In this document: in pieces, positions 11,785 through 21,217 of the stretch
Numbering within the stretch: the first letter of the stretch is position 1
Layout of the letters: each line of letters starts with the position of its first letter
DNA from: Aedoeadaptatus coxii
Lineage (GTDB): Bacteria; Bacillota; Clostridia; Tissierellales; Peptoniphilaceae
DNA: 64,000 nucleotides
Direction: 5' to 3'
Assembly (NCBI RefSeq): GCF_001553115.1
Contig: NZ_KQ960183.1
Span: 1-64,000 of the forward strand
Position numbers and translations under genes: made by a program
Notes under the pieces: model-generated
Seen by the model: the letters and a program-made list of their open reading frames with translations, nothing else
Databases searched by the model: none
What the model was told of the DNA's origin: nothing

Positions 11785-13344
11785 ATGAAACACACACGCT
11801 TTTATATAAAAAATTCCCTAGTGAGCATATTGGCGCGCATGATCGTCTACGGCGTTTTATTTTTCGTGCAATTTGCCATTATATTATTTGTCAGTCGCTT
11901 TTTCAGCGAACATCGGGAAGTGCTCCAGGCGGGCATTTTTGTTCTGGATCTTTTCGTCGGTTTACATATTGTAAACGACAGACGAAACGACCCGGTGTAC
12001 AAAGTTGCCTTTCTCTTTACGATTATCGTCTTGCCGGTGTTCGGCGCCTTTCTTTACATAGGGAGCAAATGGGATGTGTTCCGCCTATGGTTTTCGGAAA
12101 AATTCGAGTTTACCAAAAAGAGCAACATCAGCTATTTCAGACAAGACCCGGAAGTCATGGAAGAAACGCGCATGGAAGATCCCCTCTTTTACAACACGGC
12201 GCGGTTTTTATGGAATGAAGAAGATTACCCGGTGTATCGCAATGGGGAATGTGACTATTTTCCCTTAGGGGAAGACTATTGGCATCGCATGCTCGACGAG
12301 TTGAAAAAAGCCAAGCGCTTTATCTTTATGGAATACTTCATTATCGAGCAGGGCAAAATGTGGGACGACATTTTGGAAATTTTAAAGGAAAAGGCGGATA
12401 GCGGCGTGGAAGTGCGTTTAATGTACGACGGCACCACGGCCCTTACGAAGGTTCCCTTTACGTACCATAAAGAGATGGAAAAACTGGGTATTAAGACAAA
12501 AATTTTCAAGCCCATTCTCCCTCTATTGAGTTTGTATCAAAACCACAGGGATCACCGAAAGATCCTCGTCATCGACAATCAGGTCGCCTTTACCGGCGGC
12601 GTGAATTTAGCCGACGAATACATTAACGAGCGGGAGCTTTACGGCCATTGGAAAGATACGGGGGTCGCCCTATACGGATCGGCGGTGCGCTCCTTTACCA
12701 ATATGTTTCTCTCCATGTGGGGCGTGTCGGAAAACATGCCGGAAAACTTCGAGCCCTATTTGATTCCCGCGGAATACGAATACCGCGGACGCCACACGGG
12801 CTACGTCGTGCCCTTCGGCGACGATCCCTACGGTGTGAACCGCGTTGGGAAAGAAGTTTATAACGACATCGTCAATCAGGCGACGAAATATTTGCATATT
12901 ACCACGCCCTATTTGATTTTAGACGACGAGACCAAGAGCGATATTATTCACTTGGCCCACACCGGGGTGGATGTGAAGATCCTCACCCCCCATATCCCCG
13001 ATAAAAAAATGGTGTTCCTCGTGACTCGGAGCTATTATAAAGATTTGATCGACAACGGCGTCAAAATTTACGAGTACACCCCCGGCTTTATCCATGCGAA
13101 AAACGTAGTGTCCGACGGAACGAAAGCTGTCGTGGGAACGATTAACTGTGATTACCGCTCCCTCTTTTTACACTTCGAATGCGGCGCGTACTTTTACGAC
13201 AAAGACATGGCGGCGAAAGTGGAAGAAGATTTTCGAGATACCCTCGAGGTATCCACTCTCTTTACCCGGGAAATGTGCAATGATTTTACCATTTGGCAGC
13301 GGGCCGCAGGCCGCGTGTTGCGCGTGTTGGCGCCCATGATGTAG
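11785..13344 (+). CDS. cls: Cardiolipin synthase (phospholipase D family)
   Basis: 519 aa. It condenses two phosphatidylglycerol molecules to cardiolipin at the inner membrane. Two or three N-terminal membrane helices (residues ~12-95) are followed by two PLD catalytic motifs HxKxxxxD: H257/K259/D264 in HRDHRKILVID and H437/K439/D444 in IHAKNVVSD. Both motifs are intact. CAGGAGGT precedes the ATG. The DUF4153-type gene starts 9 bp after the stop, so the two are cotranscribed. A -10-like TACAAT lies near 11712, but I see no good -35. Confidence 0.93.
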   Translation: MKHTRFYIKNSLVSILARMIVYGVLFFVQFAIILFVSRFFSEHREVLQAGIFVLDLFVGLHIVNDRRNDPVYKVAFLFTIIVLPVFGAFLYIGSKWDVFRLWFSEKFEFTKKSNISYFRQDPEVMEETRMEDPLFYNTARFLWNEEDYPVYRNGECDYFPLGEDYWHRMLDELKKAKRFIFMEYFIIEQGKMWDDILEILKEKADSGVEVRLMYDGTTALTKVPFTYHKEMEKLGIKTKIFKPILPLLSLYQNHRDHRKILVIDNQVAFTGGVNLADEYINERELYGHWKDTGVALYGSAVRSFTNMFLSMWGVSENMPENFEPYLIPAEYEYRGRHTGYVVPFGDDPYGVNRVGKEVYNDIVNQATKYLHITTPYLILDDETKSDIIHLAHTGVDVKILTPHIPDKKMVFLVTRSYYKDLIDNGVKIYEYTPGFIHAKNVVSDGTKAVVGTINCDYRSLFLHFECGAYFYDKDMAAKVEEDFRDTLEVSTLFTREMCNDFTIWQRAAGRVLRVLAPMM

Positions 13345-13353
13345 GAGGATGTT

Positions 13354-15066
13354 ATGAACAGGCGATTTAACGAATTGACTTTTCGTGCGAAAAGTGCCCT
13401 TCGCCACTATCCCTTCAGCTTTGTTTTTGCCCTCTTGGCCTGTGTTTTTCAGTGCTATTGGTTCAAGACCGGTACGGTCAAGACTATTTTTGGTCAGCAA
13501 CCTCTTCTTTTAAGCGGCTTGGCCATTTTAGGCTTTTTTATCAGCCTGTCGGCCACGCTTTTTGCAGATTCGCAAAGAGAAACTGAGAATAGAAAATGGA
13601 AACTCTTCGGCGGTTTATTTACCGCAGTCACCCTTTTGGCGTGCTATATTCGACTGGCGGAGCTTCAAACAATCGGCACCGCCATCTATTTATCGTGGCA
13701 ATTCCTGCTTCTTCTGGCAGCGGTGGGGCTCACGGTCTTTTTTGCGGGAGTGATTCATCAGGAGCGGGATTTCAGAGTCCACGTTATCACCATGGCGGTG
13801 AATATTTTAATCAGTTACCTTTACGCCTTCGTGGTATTTTTAGGGATCAGTCTCTTACTCGCAGGCGCCGATCTTCTCTTCGGCCTCGTCGTTTTTTCAG
13901 ATGCACTATTCTATGTGGTAAGTGTGTGTTTCCTGCCCCTGATGGCTCTATTCTTCTTGGCGCGCATCGGTGACGGAAACAAAGAAAAACACAAAGGCGT
14001 CCTTTCCCTCGTGGACAATGTGTTTGGAAATATTCTCGTGCCGGTCTTGTCGGCCTACGTCGCCCTTCTCTACCTTTACATCGTCAAGATCATCGCCCTT
14101 CGGGAACTGCCGACGACGAGTGTGGTTCATTTAATTCTCTGGCCCCTGGCCCTCGGCGTACTCGTGCTCTTTGTCGTCGATCACGATAGGGAACACACGG
14201 CGATTTACTATTTCAGAAAATACATGCCGCCGGCATCAATTCCCCTTTTGGCACTTATGTATTACGCATGGTTTCTGCGGGTGAGCCAATATGGCATGAC
14301 GGAAAGCCGCTACATGGTCTTCTCCATAGGGCTATGGCTTACTTTCGCCATGATTCACTTTATGGTGGAGAAGCGGGAGATGCATATGGTACTCCCCATG
14401 ACGTTGACGTTGATTTTTCTCGCTGCCGTCTTTGGCGGACCCATCGGGGCGCAAAGTGTCTCCTTCCGCTCTCAAAAGGGGAGGCTCGAAGATCTTCTCC
14501 TTGAAAACCGCATGCTCAAGGGCGGTAAGATCGTAGAGCCGGATAAGATTTCAAAGGCGGATCGTATGGAGATTCAAAACATCGTAGATTATCTGCGATT
14601 GAACCACGACGTCTCTGGAATTTCTTATTTTCAAGGGGCGAGTGAAGACGTTATAGATAACGTATTGGACGAGGCCGTAGATTCGGAGGATTTAAGTTTA
14701 AATTTCGGTGAGGACCACAGCTTCCACATTAAGGGATACGACCGAATGTACATGGTGGAAACCTATGACGATGAGGAAATCGCCAGGGAAGGCCTTCGCA
14801 TCCGTCGCCATAAAGGCATTGTAGATATTCTCTGCCCGGGAAGTGAGGATCCCGTTCTTTCGGTAGATCTCCGCGATCTTCGGGAAAAGATTCATATTCT
14901 AAAGAGAGAAAAAGAAACCGTGGCTCCGGAGGATTTGGCCCTTACCGGAGAAAACAGTCGCTACCGCTGCAAAGTGTATTTCGATAAAACCGCATTTATC
15001 TCACACGAGGGCACGGTACCATCCGGCGACGGCGTGAGCATGTTAATTTTGCTCGAGAAGAAATAA
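13354..15066 (+). CDS. Large integral membrane protein, probable DUF4153 family
   Basis: 570 aa. About ten hydrophobic segments fill residues ~20-380, followed by a ~190-residue soluble C-terminal part (from QSVSFRSQKGRLEDLLLENR onwards) that is probably exposed. The layout and the N-terminal RAKSALRHYPFSF start resemble DUF4153 membrane proteins of Firmicutes, whose function is unknown. It lies between cardiolipin synthase and a GDT1-type transporter, which fits a membrane role but says nothing specific. GAGGATG precedes the ATG. Confidence 0.65.
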   Translation: MNRRFNELTFRAKSALRHYPFSFVFALLACVFQCYWFKTGTVKTIFGQQPLLLSGLAILGFFISLSATLFADSQRETENRKWKLFGGLFTAVTLLACYIRLAELQTIGTAIYLSWQFLLLLAAVGLTVFFAGVIHQERDFRVHVITMAVNILISYLYAFVVFLGISLLLAGADLLFGLVVFSDALFYVVSVCFLPLMALFFLARIGDGNKEKHKGVLSLVDNVFGNILVPVLSAYVALLYLYIVKIIALRELPTTSVVHLILWPLALGVLVLFVVDHDREHTAIYYFRKYMPPASIPLLALMYYAWFLRVSQYGMTESRYMVFSIGLWLTFAMIHFMVEKREMHMVLPMTLTLIFLAAVFGGPIGAQSVSFRSQKGRLEDLLLENRMLKGGKIVEPDKISKADRMEIQNIVDYLRLNHDVSGISYFQGASEDVIDNVLDEAVDSEDLSLNFGEDHSFHIKGYDRMYMVETYDDEEIAREGLRIRRHKGIVDILCPGSEDPVLSVDLRDLREKIHILKREKETVAPEDLALTGENSRYRCKVYFDKTAFISHEGTVPSGDGVSMLILLEKK

Positions 15067-15091
15067 GGAAGAATTAGGAAGGAAGCTTTGT

Positions 15092-15772
15092 TTGCGCGAA
15101 TTTTTAGAAGCTTTTGGTATGGTATTTGTCGGCGAAATGGGGGATAAATCTCAGTTTTTAGCATTGGCCTTCGCCACCCAATACCCAATGAGAACCGTAC
15201 TTTCAGGCGTAGGTTTAGGTATCGGCATCAATCACGGGTTGGCCATTTTGGCGGCCATGTTGATCGCCGGCATCTTTAAAGATGTGGGGTTTTTACAAAT
15301 TGTGGCGGGGGTATTGTTTCTCTTTTTCGGCCTTTCCACTCTCTCCATTCAGTACGAGGATGAGGAAGAGGAAGTAAAGGCTACGTCCCGGGGTCCTGTG
15401 ATGACCATCGCCTTCGCCTTTTTTATCGGCGAACTGGGCGATAAAACCCAACTGATGGCCATGACGCTGGCCATGAGCAGCGCCCGCCCCTTCCTTATTT
15501 TCTGCGCCACCGTCTCGTCTATGATCGTGGTGTCCTCTATGGGGATCCTCGTCGGAAAATATGTAGGGAAAAACATTCCGCAAGTGGCGGTCAGCTACCT
15601 CGCCGCCGCCCTTTTTCTATTCTTTGGCGTGAGCAAACTTTACGGCGCAGTGGATCCGGGGTTTTTACAACCGGGCTGGATCGGGTTATTCGCCCTTATA
15701 CTTTCGGCGGCCGTTGTGTGGATTCTATTACAAAATAAAAAGCGGAGAAAAATGAAAGAGATCGACGGGTAA
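15092..15772 (+). CDS. GDT1/TMEM165-family cation transporter
   Basis: 226 aa, six hydrophobic helices. It has the two family signatures E-x-G-D-K-[ST]: GEMGDKSQFLALAFATQY near the N terminus and GELGDKTQLMAMTLAM in the second half. Characterised members export or handle Mn2+ or Ca2+. An acidic loop (EDEEEEV) separates the two repeats. The start is TTG 15092 with AGGAAGGAAG at 15077-15086, a spacing that fits better than the next in-frame methionine. Mn2+ export is the likeliest role, by family only. Confidence 0.88.
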   Translation: MREFLEAFGMVFVGEMGDKSQFLALAFATQYPMRTVLSGVGLGIGINHGLAILAAMLIAGIFKDVGFLQIVAGVLFLFFGLSTLSIQYEDEEEEVKATSRGPVMTIAFAFFIGELGDKTQLMAMTLAMSSARPFLIFCATVSSMIVVSSMGILVGKYVGKNIPQVAVSYLAAALFLFFGVSKLYGAVDPGFLQPGWIGLFALILSAAVVWILLQNKKRRKMKEIDG

Positions 15773-15798
15773 TCAGTCTTTTAGCGAGAGGAGATAGT

Positions 15799-16467
15799 GT
15801 GGGAAAAGATTATATGCCGAAGAGCAAGAAAACCATTTATCAGGAAAAGGGCATTTTCGCCTTTAGCATGGATTCCGTCCTTCTCGCCGCCTATGGAAAG
15901 GCGAAAGGGGATATGCTGGATCTGGGATGCGGCAGCGGATTTTTGGCCATGGCGGCTTACGACGATGCGACGTCTGTAACGGCGGTGGATATAGAGCCTA
16001 AAGCCGTAGAGCTTTTGGAAAAAAGTGCAGGGGAAAACGGCATGTCTATGGAGATTCGCTGCGGCGATTTCAGAACGCTGGATCTGGGAACATATGACAC
16101 GATCTGGACCAATCCCCCTTTTTATAAATCCTCTCTTCAAAATAAAAACGTCGCCGTGGCGCGGGCGAAACATTTGGACGAGGACATGCGTTGGTTTTAC
16201 GAAGCATCGAAACTTTTAAAACCTAAAGGCGCCCTTTACGCCGTCGTGGACGTGGCGCACTTTCAAGATATTCTCGTAGACTTAAAGGAAGGGAATATGA
16301 CCTTAACACATCTCCGCCCGGTCTATTGGCGAGAAGGGGAAGAGGCGCGGCGCATTTTATTTACGGCGGTTAAGGGCGGCGGCAGTTTTTTACATATGGC
16401 ACGCCCTCTTTACATTTACGAGGTTGATGATTACACCGAGGAGGTGGCAGGATATTATGGCAGGTAA
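15799..16467 (+). CDS. TrmN6-type tRNA1(Val) adenine-N6 methyltransferase
   Basis: 222 aa, class I SAM-dependent methyltransferase. The SAM-binding loop is LDLGCGSGFLAM, with the acidic ribose-binding residue in VTAVDIEPKAV and the base-methylating NPPF motif (TIWTNPPFYKS), which marks N6-adenine or related amino-methylases. The YQEKGIFAFSMDSVLLA start resembles TrmN6/YfiC proteins that modify A37 of tRNA1Val. I chose GTG 15799 because GAGAGGAG lies at 15785-15792; ATG 15814 is the alternative. Its end overlaps the rsmI start, so the two RNA methyltransferases form one unit. Confidence 0.85.
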   Translation: MGKDYMPKSKKTIYQEKGIFAFSMDSVLLAAYGKAKGDMLDLGCGSGFLAMAAYDDATSVTAVDIEPKAVELLEKSAGENGMSMEIRCGDFRTLDLGTYDTIWTNPPFYKSSLQNKNVAVARAKHLDEDMRWFYEASKLLKPKGALYAVVDVAHFQDILVDLKEGNMTLTHLRPVYWREGEEARRILFTAVKGGGSFLHMARPLYIYEVDDYTEEVAGYYGR

Positions 16468-17272
16468 GGTTTATTTTTGCCCGACGCCTATTGGCAATTT
16501 GGAAGACATAACGCTCAGGGCGCTCAGGGTGATGAAGGAAGCGGATCTGATTTTGGCGGAAGATACTCGCCATTCCATGCCCCTTTTAAAACACTACGAC
16601 ATCCACACCCCTTTGGAGAGTTACCATAAATTCAACGAAGAGGAAAAAATCGGGGGCATTTTAAAACGATTGGACGAAGGGAAGGACATTGCCCTTATCA
16701 GCGACGCAGGTATGCCCGGCGTTTCCGACCCGGGGGCGGTACTGCTTTCGGCTCTTTTAAAAGAGGGCAGACCTTTTGAAGTTTTGCCCGGCCCTTCCGC
16801 CCACGTATGCGCCTCGGTGATTGCCGGCCTCGACGAAGGGCGCTACCTCTTCTGGGGCTTTTTGCCGCAAAAACACGGCGCCCGAGTGAAAACGTTGGAA
16901 GAGTTAGCGGACATTCCCGTGCCCGTGATTTTTTACGAAGCGCCTCATCGAATTCAACGTTTCGCCGAAGATGTACTGGCCGCTCTCGGCAATCGCCCTT
17001 TAATTTTCGTGCGGGAGATCTCCAAAATGTACGAGGAGCGAGTGGAGACCACGGCGGCGGATTTCCTGCAAAACATGGAGGACTTTACCATTAAAGGGGA
17101 ATTTGCCGTGGTACTTATGCCCGGGGAAGGGGAAGAAGAGGAAATCGACATCGCCGCGGCCCTTCGGGAGCGAATGGACGGTGGCGAGAGCCCTTCCAAG
17201 GCGGTGAAGAGCGTGGCGAAGGCGTTGAATCTGCCGAAGAATTTAGTGTATAAGGAGAGTTTAAAGCTTTGA
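16457..17272 (+). CDS. rsmI: 16S rRNA (cytidine-1402 2'-O)-methyltransferase RsmI
   Basis: 271 aa. It methylates the ribose of C1402 in the ribosomal P site. Family blocks are clear: VYFCPTPIGNLEDITLRALR, ILAEDTRHS, SYHKFNEEEK, ALISDAGMPGVSDPG, and EVLPGPSA. The start is ATG 16457, behind GAGGAGGTGG at 16439-16448, rather than ATG codons 33 bases upstream that lie inside the previous gene. The C terminus (RMDGGESPSKAVKSVAKALN) is a small helical add-on seen in many Firmicutes RsmI proteins. Confidence 0.95.
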   Translation: MAGKVYFCPTPIGNLEDITLRALRVMKEADLILAEDTRHSMPLLKHYDIHTPLESYHKFNEEEKIGGILKRLDEGKDIALISDAGMPGVSDPGAVLLSALLKEGRPFEVLPGPSAHVCASVIAGLDEGRYLFWGFLPQKHGARVKTLEELADIPVPVIFYEAPHRIQRFAEDVLAALGNRPLIFVREISKMYEERVETTAADFLQNMEDFTIKGEFAVVLMPGEGEEEEIDIAAALRERMDGGESPSKAVKSVAKALNLPKNLVYKESLKL

Positions 17273-18225
17273 ATCGAGAGGATCTTTACGAATTTCAAAA
17301 CCAGATGCGCGCCTTAAACCGCGCGTTGAAAGAAAAATACGATCCCCTTTTCTCCATGTCGAAAAAGGATTTTAAGGGAAGCCTCACAGAAGAAATCGGC
17401 ACGTTGTTTCATTTAGATCCTTTAAACGAGGAGGAGCTGAAAAACATAGGCACGGTGGCCGGGGTGGACGGCTCCGTGGTCAGAAGCGGCGGCGCCCATC
17501 CCCATTACATCGAGCTCTTTCAGGGCCTGGCACTGAGCCTGAAAGGGGAAGAAAAGCGGGTGCGGCGGGTTTATACCCCGGTGCTCACAGAAGATGACGC
17601 CATGAGCGCCGAAAAAATTCACGACCGCTATTTGGCGGAGGTGGAACTGGAAGCGGCTATTGCCATAATCGACGAAAGCGACGTAAACATTATAATGATG
17701 GACGGGGGCCTTCTACGCTATAAAATCAATTCACGGGAAAAATGGGAGGAGCTAAGGAGCCGCTGTATCTCGGAAAATATCCTTCTCGTCGGCGCCATCA
17801 AAGACATTAAGACCCGGGATATTGCCGAGCGCATGGGAAAGGCACGGGCCTTTTACGACAGAGAAATTTTAGCCGGCAAGCTGGATCGCGGCGAACTCCT
17901 GCTTCTTTCCGAGCGCGCTAAGGAAGAGGCGGGGGAAATGAGCAAAGAGGCGGCCGGGCTTACCAGCGGATTTTACCGCCCTACAGATCACTGGGAAGTG
18001 GTGGGCCTCGATGTCCTCGAGGAGCAAAAAGATCAGCTTATGACCCTGGCCAGGCTTCTCTACACGCTGACGCCGAAAAAAGGGCGGGGCGTGCCCTTCT
18101 GGATCGACGTGGTGGATAAAAGGGTGAAGGTATCCCCGACGGATCTTCAGCTTTTAATGGAAGAGAGCATGGATAGAGACATGATGGAACGATTTTTCGT
18201 ATCGGAAAGGGACCGGAGAGTGTAA
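17269..18225 (+). CDS. nurA: NurA-domain nuclease
   Basis: 318 aa. NurA proteins are nucleases that work with the HerA hexameric ATPase in resecting DNA ends. The conserved acidic motifs are visible: VAGVDGSVV near residue 65, IIMMDGGLLRY near residue 145, and FWIDVVD close to the C terminus. The start is TTG 17269 with AAGGAGAG upstream; it overlaps the rsmI stop. The HerA-like partner is only one gene downstream (21218-23050), which supports the call. Homology to archaeal NurA is distant, so enzymatic direction is inferred. Confidence 0.82.
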   Translation: MNREDLYEFQNQMRALNRALKEKYDPLFSMSKKDFKGSLTEEIGTLFHLDPLNEEELKNIGTVAGVDGSVVRSGGAHPHYIELFQGLALSLKGEEKRVRRVYTPVLTEDDAMSAEKIHDRYLAEVELEAAIAIIDESDVNIIMMDGGLLRYKINSREKWEELRSRCISENILLVGAIKDIKTRDIAERMGKARAFYDREILAGKLDRGELLLLSERAKEEAGEMSKEAAGLTSGFYRPTDHWEVVGLDVLEEQKDQLMTLARLLYTLTPKKGRGVPFWIDVVDKRVKVSPTDLQLLMEESMDRDMMERFFVSERDRRV

Positions 18226-18253
18226 AAATTTGCATCGATGAAAGGAGCATGAC

Positions 18254-21193
18254 ATGAAGGGTTTTAGAAGAGCATTTTTACTTATGATACTTGCCATCGC
18301 CATTTTGTTTTCATCTGCCCCCATATGGGCGCAGGGGAATGAGCCGGTGCATGTCTACATTTTAATGGACGCCGGATCCATGTTTCCCGAGGAAACCCGT
18401 TTTGCCGGGTCCATTACCGATTTTGCCGAGCGAATCAAGAGACAGAACCCGAAAAACCGCGTGTCCGTTGTAGTCAAAAACGATACATTATCGGAAGATA
18501 GCTACGGCTATTTCTTCGGAAATTACGGCGGATTTACTCATCGCGTGAATCTTATTTTCGGAAACGGTGAACACACCTTTAAAGACAGTATCGCTCGCGT
18601 AAAGGAGCTTCAAAAAAAGGACGACCCGAGTTACCGAAAGGTACTCCTTATTATCGACAACGATTGCGATATATTGAGAACTGCCGACCGCGCCTTTGAT
18701 TTCGTAAAAAGTGATTCGGACTACGGGCGCTATGAAAATCTCGTAACCCAAGGTTTTATGGATACGATGAAAGTGGCGGAGCCCTTCTGCAAAAATCAGG
18801 AAGTTTATTCTATTCGCTTTCCCATTTATAGCGGCGACGGCGGGCCGAAGGAATATGCCGCCTATACTATAAAGACCTTCGATCTGAAGAGGCGAATGGG
18901 CACGCTGATTCTTCACAGTCTCCAAAACCGAGGATTTTACGAGATGAAAGAATCGAATGTGGGTGAATTTGAGAGCGTCTTGCGTCGATTTGAAAAGAAG
19001 ATCATCGAGAATAAGCGGACCCGCGTGCCGGCCCCCTACACTATCACAGAGCGCATTATATCCGGCGGCGACAATGACCGTACCTACGATGTGTCTGTCA
19101 CCGTAGAGAAAAAGCCCGAGGCGGCATATCTAAAAAATCTTCGCTTCAAGCTGAGCCTCCCCGCCGGATATGAAATCGTAAGAGATAATAGAGAAGCCGG
19201 ATACAGTGCGGAAAGCGAGGTAAAGCTCGACAAGATAAACGGAAAATACTCAGACATTCAGTGGAAGATTCGCTTCCGTGGCAAGATGCCGAAACCCGGT
19301 GATAAGATTACCCTCACTTACACAAACGACGATTATCTGCCGGAGCGCAGTGTAAAACAATTGGATATTCGCTCCATGGTCTTGCGAGAAAATTACTGGA
19401 GTTTCCCGAACTTCGCACATCTAAAAGACCATGTTTTTTCCAATAGCTATGTTCAATCTCTTTACGATAGTTTGCCGCCGAAAGAGCGCAAGCTTATAGA
19501 CAAGGGAATGAAACACAATGCCGGCGGTAATTGCTACGGCATGGCCTTTACATCGATTTTGGCCAATGAAAACAAGCTGGATAAGGAACGATTGGGCTTA
19601 AAAGATTACGATAATCGTCCCTTAAAAAACAGCGACACCATCGCCAAAGCGACAAAAGACAGTGCCAAGGATATTATCCACCTCTACCAATCCTCCCAAT
19701 TTTGGTCTGCGCCTCGGGATAAGGCCTTCCGCATAAGAAAGAATAAAACGGGTGTCCAAAAGCTGGTTCAATATATGCACGATGTGGAAAAGAACGGTGC
19801 GCCGCCTGTACTTTTTTCTTATGGCTATAAGGGGTCGGACGGAAAGCATTGGAGCCACGCTCTCGTTATGTACCACATGACAGCGAGCGATAAAACGGGT
19901 TATGATTACGTCATCGACTATTATGACTCCAATGATCCCGGCGCTTTAGGAAGCACGAAGCTTTACGTCAACTCCAAGAGCGGACAATTTATTTCCTCGA
20001 CGGCCTCACTAAATGTGGGAAAAATCTCCGATATTGCTCCCCGCATCGACGCATTGGATCCCTTTAAATTAAAAGAAGTGGCCGATGAAGACAGCGTCCT
20101 CTTTATTAAGCCGGGAACGGTCTTTCAATTGGAATCTTTCGAAAGCAAAAAGCGCTGGACTATCGATACGCGGAACATGGACCGCACGGATCTTCCCTGG
20201 AGCGTTCTCGCAGGGGGCGAAGGCGATAGCTATTACGCCATTGCGCTCCCGGAAAAAGGAGCGGGGTATTGCTTAATGTCCACTGAAGGCGCGAAGCCCG
20301 TGGACGCTATGGTTTCCTACAAAGATCAACTCATGGAAGCCAAGGCGGAAGGAGCGATAGCTTTCGCCTTTAAACCTGACGGAAGCATTACCTTAGACAG
20401 TGCAAAAGGACGTGTAGAAGCGGAATTTGTACGAAACAGTAAAAAGGGAAGGGAAGAAAACTATTACGCCGTCGAGGGAACGGCAGCAGGTACCATCTCC
20501 CTGTCCCAAACCGCCGACGGATTAAAGGGCGAAGGACGCTTAGATAATGCTAAGCTGCGCTACGGCGACGGAAAGAAAAGAGAAGAATCGAAGAAAGTAG
20601 GCAACTTTACCGGCGGTTACTTCGCCGGAGCGAAGGCTACGGGCCTTCCCTTTGGGGATGTGGCGGAAAGGAGCTGGTACTATCCGGCGGTTCGCTACGT
20701 CTACGAAAAAGGGCTTATGACGGGCCTGGGTGCAGATATTTTCAGTCCGGAAACGTCCATAACTCGGGCGCAAATGGCGCAGATTATTTACAATATGGAA
20801 GGCGGACAATCGGCGAAGAACCCCTCTTCCTTTAAAGATGTTCCCGCAAACCACTGGAGCTTTAAGGCGGTGAGCTGGGCCAAGGAAAATAATATCGTGG
20901 CGGGATACGGCGACGGCAGCTTTAAGCCGAACGATCCCATTACCCGGCAAGATGCCGTGGCCATAATGTATCGTTACGCGGCGAAAAATAATGAAGCCCT
21001 CGCAACGAAGGTCAATCTTGATCGCTTTAAGGATCGAGGCGATCTTTCGGCCTACGCCGTAAAACCCATGGCGTGGGCGGTGGAAAAGGGCATTATTAAC
21101 GGCGATACGAGCGGCCGCCTCAATCCGAAGAGCCCCATGAAGCGTGCGGAAATGGCGCAAATTTTAAAAAACGGAGAGAAGGTTCTCCGTTAA
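18254..21193 (+). CDS. Secreted SLH-domain surface protein with possible papain-like protease module
   Basis: 979 aa. Residues 1-26 are a signal peptide (AILFSSAPIWAQ). Residues ~30-220 look like a degenerate von Willebrand A fold starting VHVYILMDAGSM, where the metal-site pattern is incomplete. Around residue 427 is GGNCYGMAF and around 532-535 HWSHALVMY, which together resemble a cysteine-peptidase or transglutaminase Cys/His pair. Three SLH domains close the protein (about 800-850, 860-912, 925-975), anchoring it to the wall. GAAAGGAGC precedes the ATG. It sits between nurA and herA with the same orientation, so it is probably cotranscribed with them although functionally unrelated. Substrate and catalytic activity are unknown. 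Confidence 0.8.
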   Translation: MKGFRRAFLLMILAIAILFSSAPIWAQGNEPVHVYILMDAGSMFPEETRFAGSITDFAERIKRQNPKNRVSVVVKNDTLSEDSYGYFFGNYGGFTHRVNLIFGNGEHTFKDSIARVKELQKKDDPSYRKVLLIIDNDCDILRTADRAFDFVKSDSDYGRYENLVTQGFMDTMKVAEPFCKNQEVYSIRFPIYSGDGGPKEYAAYTIKTFDLKRRMGTLILHSLQNRGFYEMKESNVGEFESVLRRFEKKIIENKRTRVPAPYTITERIISGGDNDRTYDVSVTVEKKPEAAYLKNLRFKLSLPAGYEIVRDNREAGYSAESEVKLDKINGKYSDIQWKIRFRGKMPKPGDKITLTYTNDDYLPERSVKQLDIRSMVLRENYWSFPNFAHLKDHVFSNSYVQSLYDSLPPKERKLIDKGMKHNAGGNCYGMAFTSILANENKLDKERLGLKDYDNRPLKNSDTIAKATKDSAKDIIHLYQSSQFWSAPRDKAFRIRKNKTGVQKLVQYMHDVEKNGAPPVLFSYGYKGSDGKHWSHALVMYHMTASDKTGYDYVIDYYDSNDPGALGSTKLYVNSKSGQFISSTASLNVGKISDIAPRIDALDPFKLKEVADEDSVLFIKPGTVFQLESFESKKRWTIDTRNMDRTDLPWSVLAGGEGDSYYAIALPEKGAGYCLMSTEGAKPVDAMVSYKDQLMEAKAEGAIAFAFKPDGSITLDSAKGRVEAEFVRNSKKGREENYYAVEGTAAGTISLSQTADGLKGEGRLDNAKLRYGDGKKREESKKVGNFTGGYFAGAKATGLPFGDVAERSWYYPAVRYVYEKGLMTGLGADIFSPETSITRAQMAQIIYNMEGGQSAKNPSSFKDVPANHWSFKAVSWAKENNIVAGYGDGSFKPNDPITRQDAVAIMYRYAAKNNEALATKVNLDRFKDRGDLSAYAVKPMAWAVEKGIINGDTSGRLNPKSPMKRAEMAQILKNGEKVLR

Positions 21194-21217
21194 TCGACAA
21201 TAGATCGGAGAGTGTAG

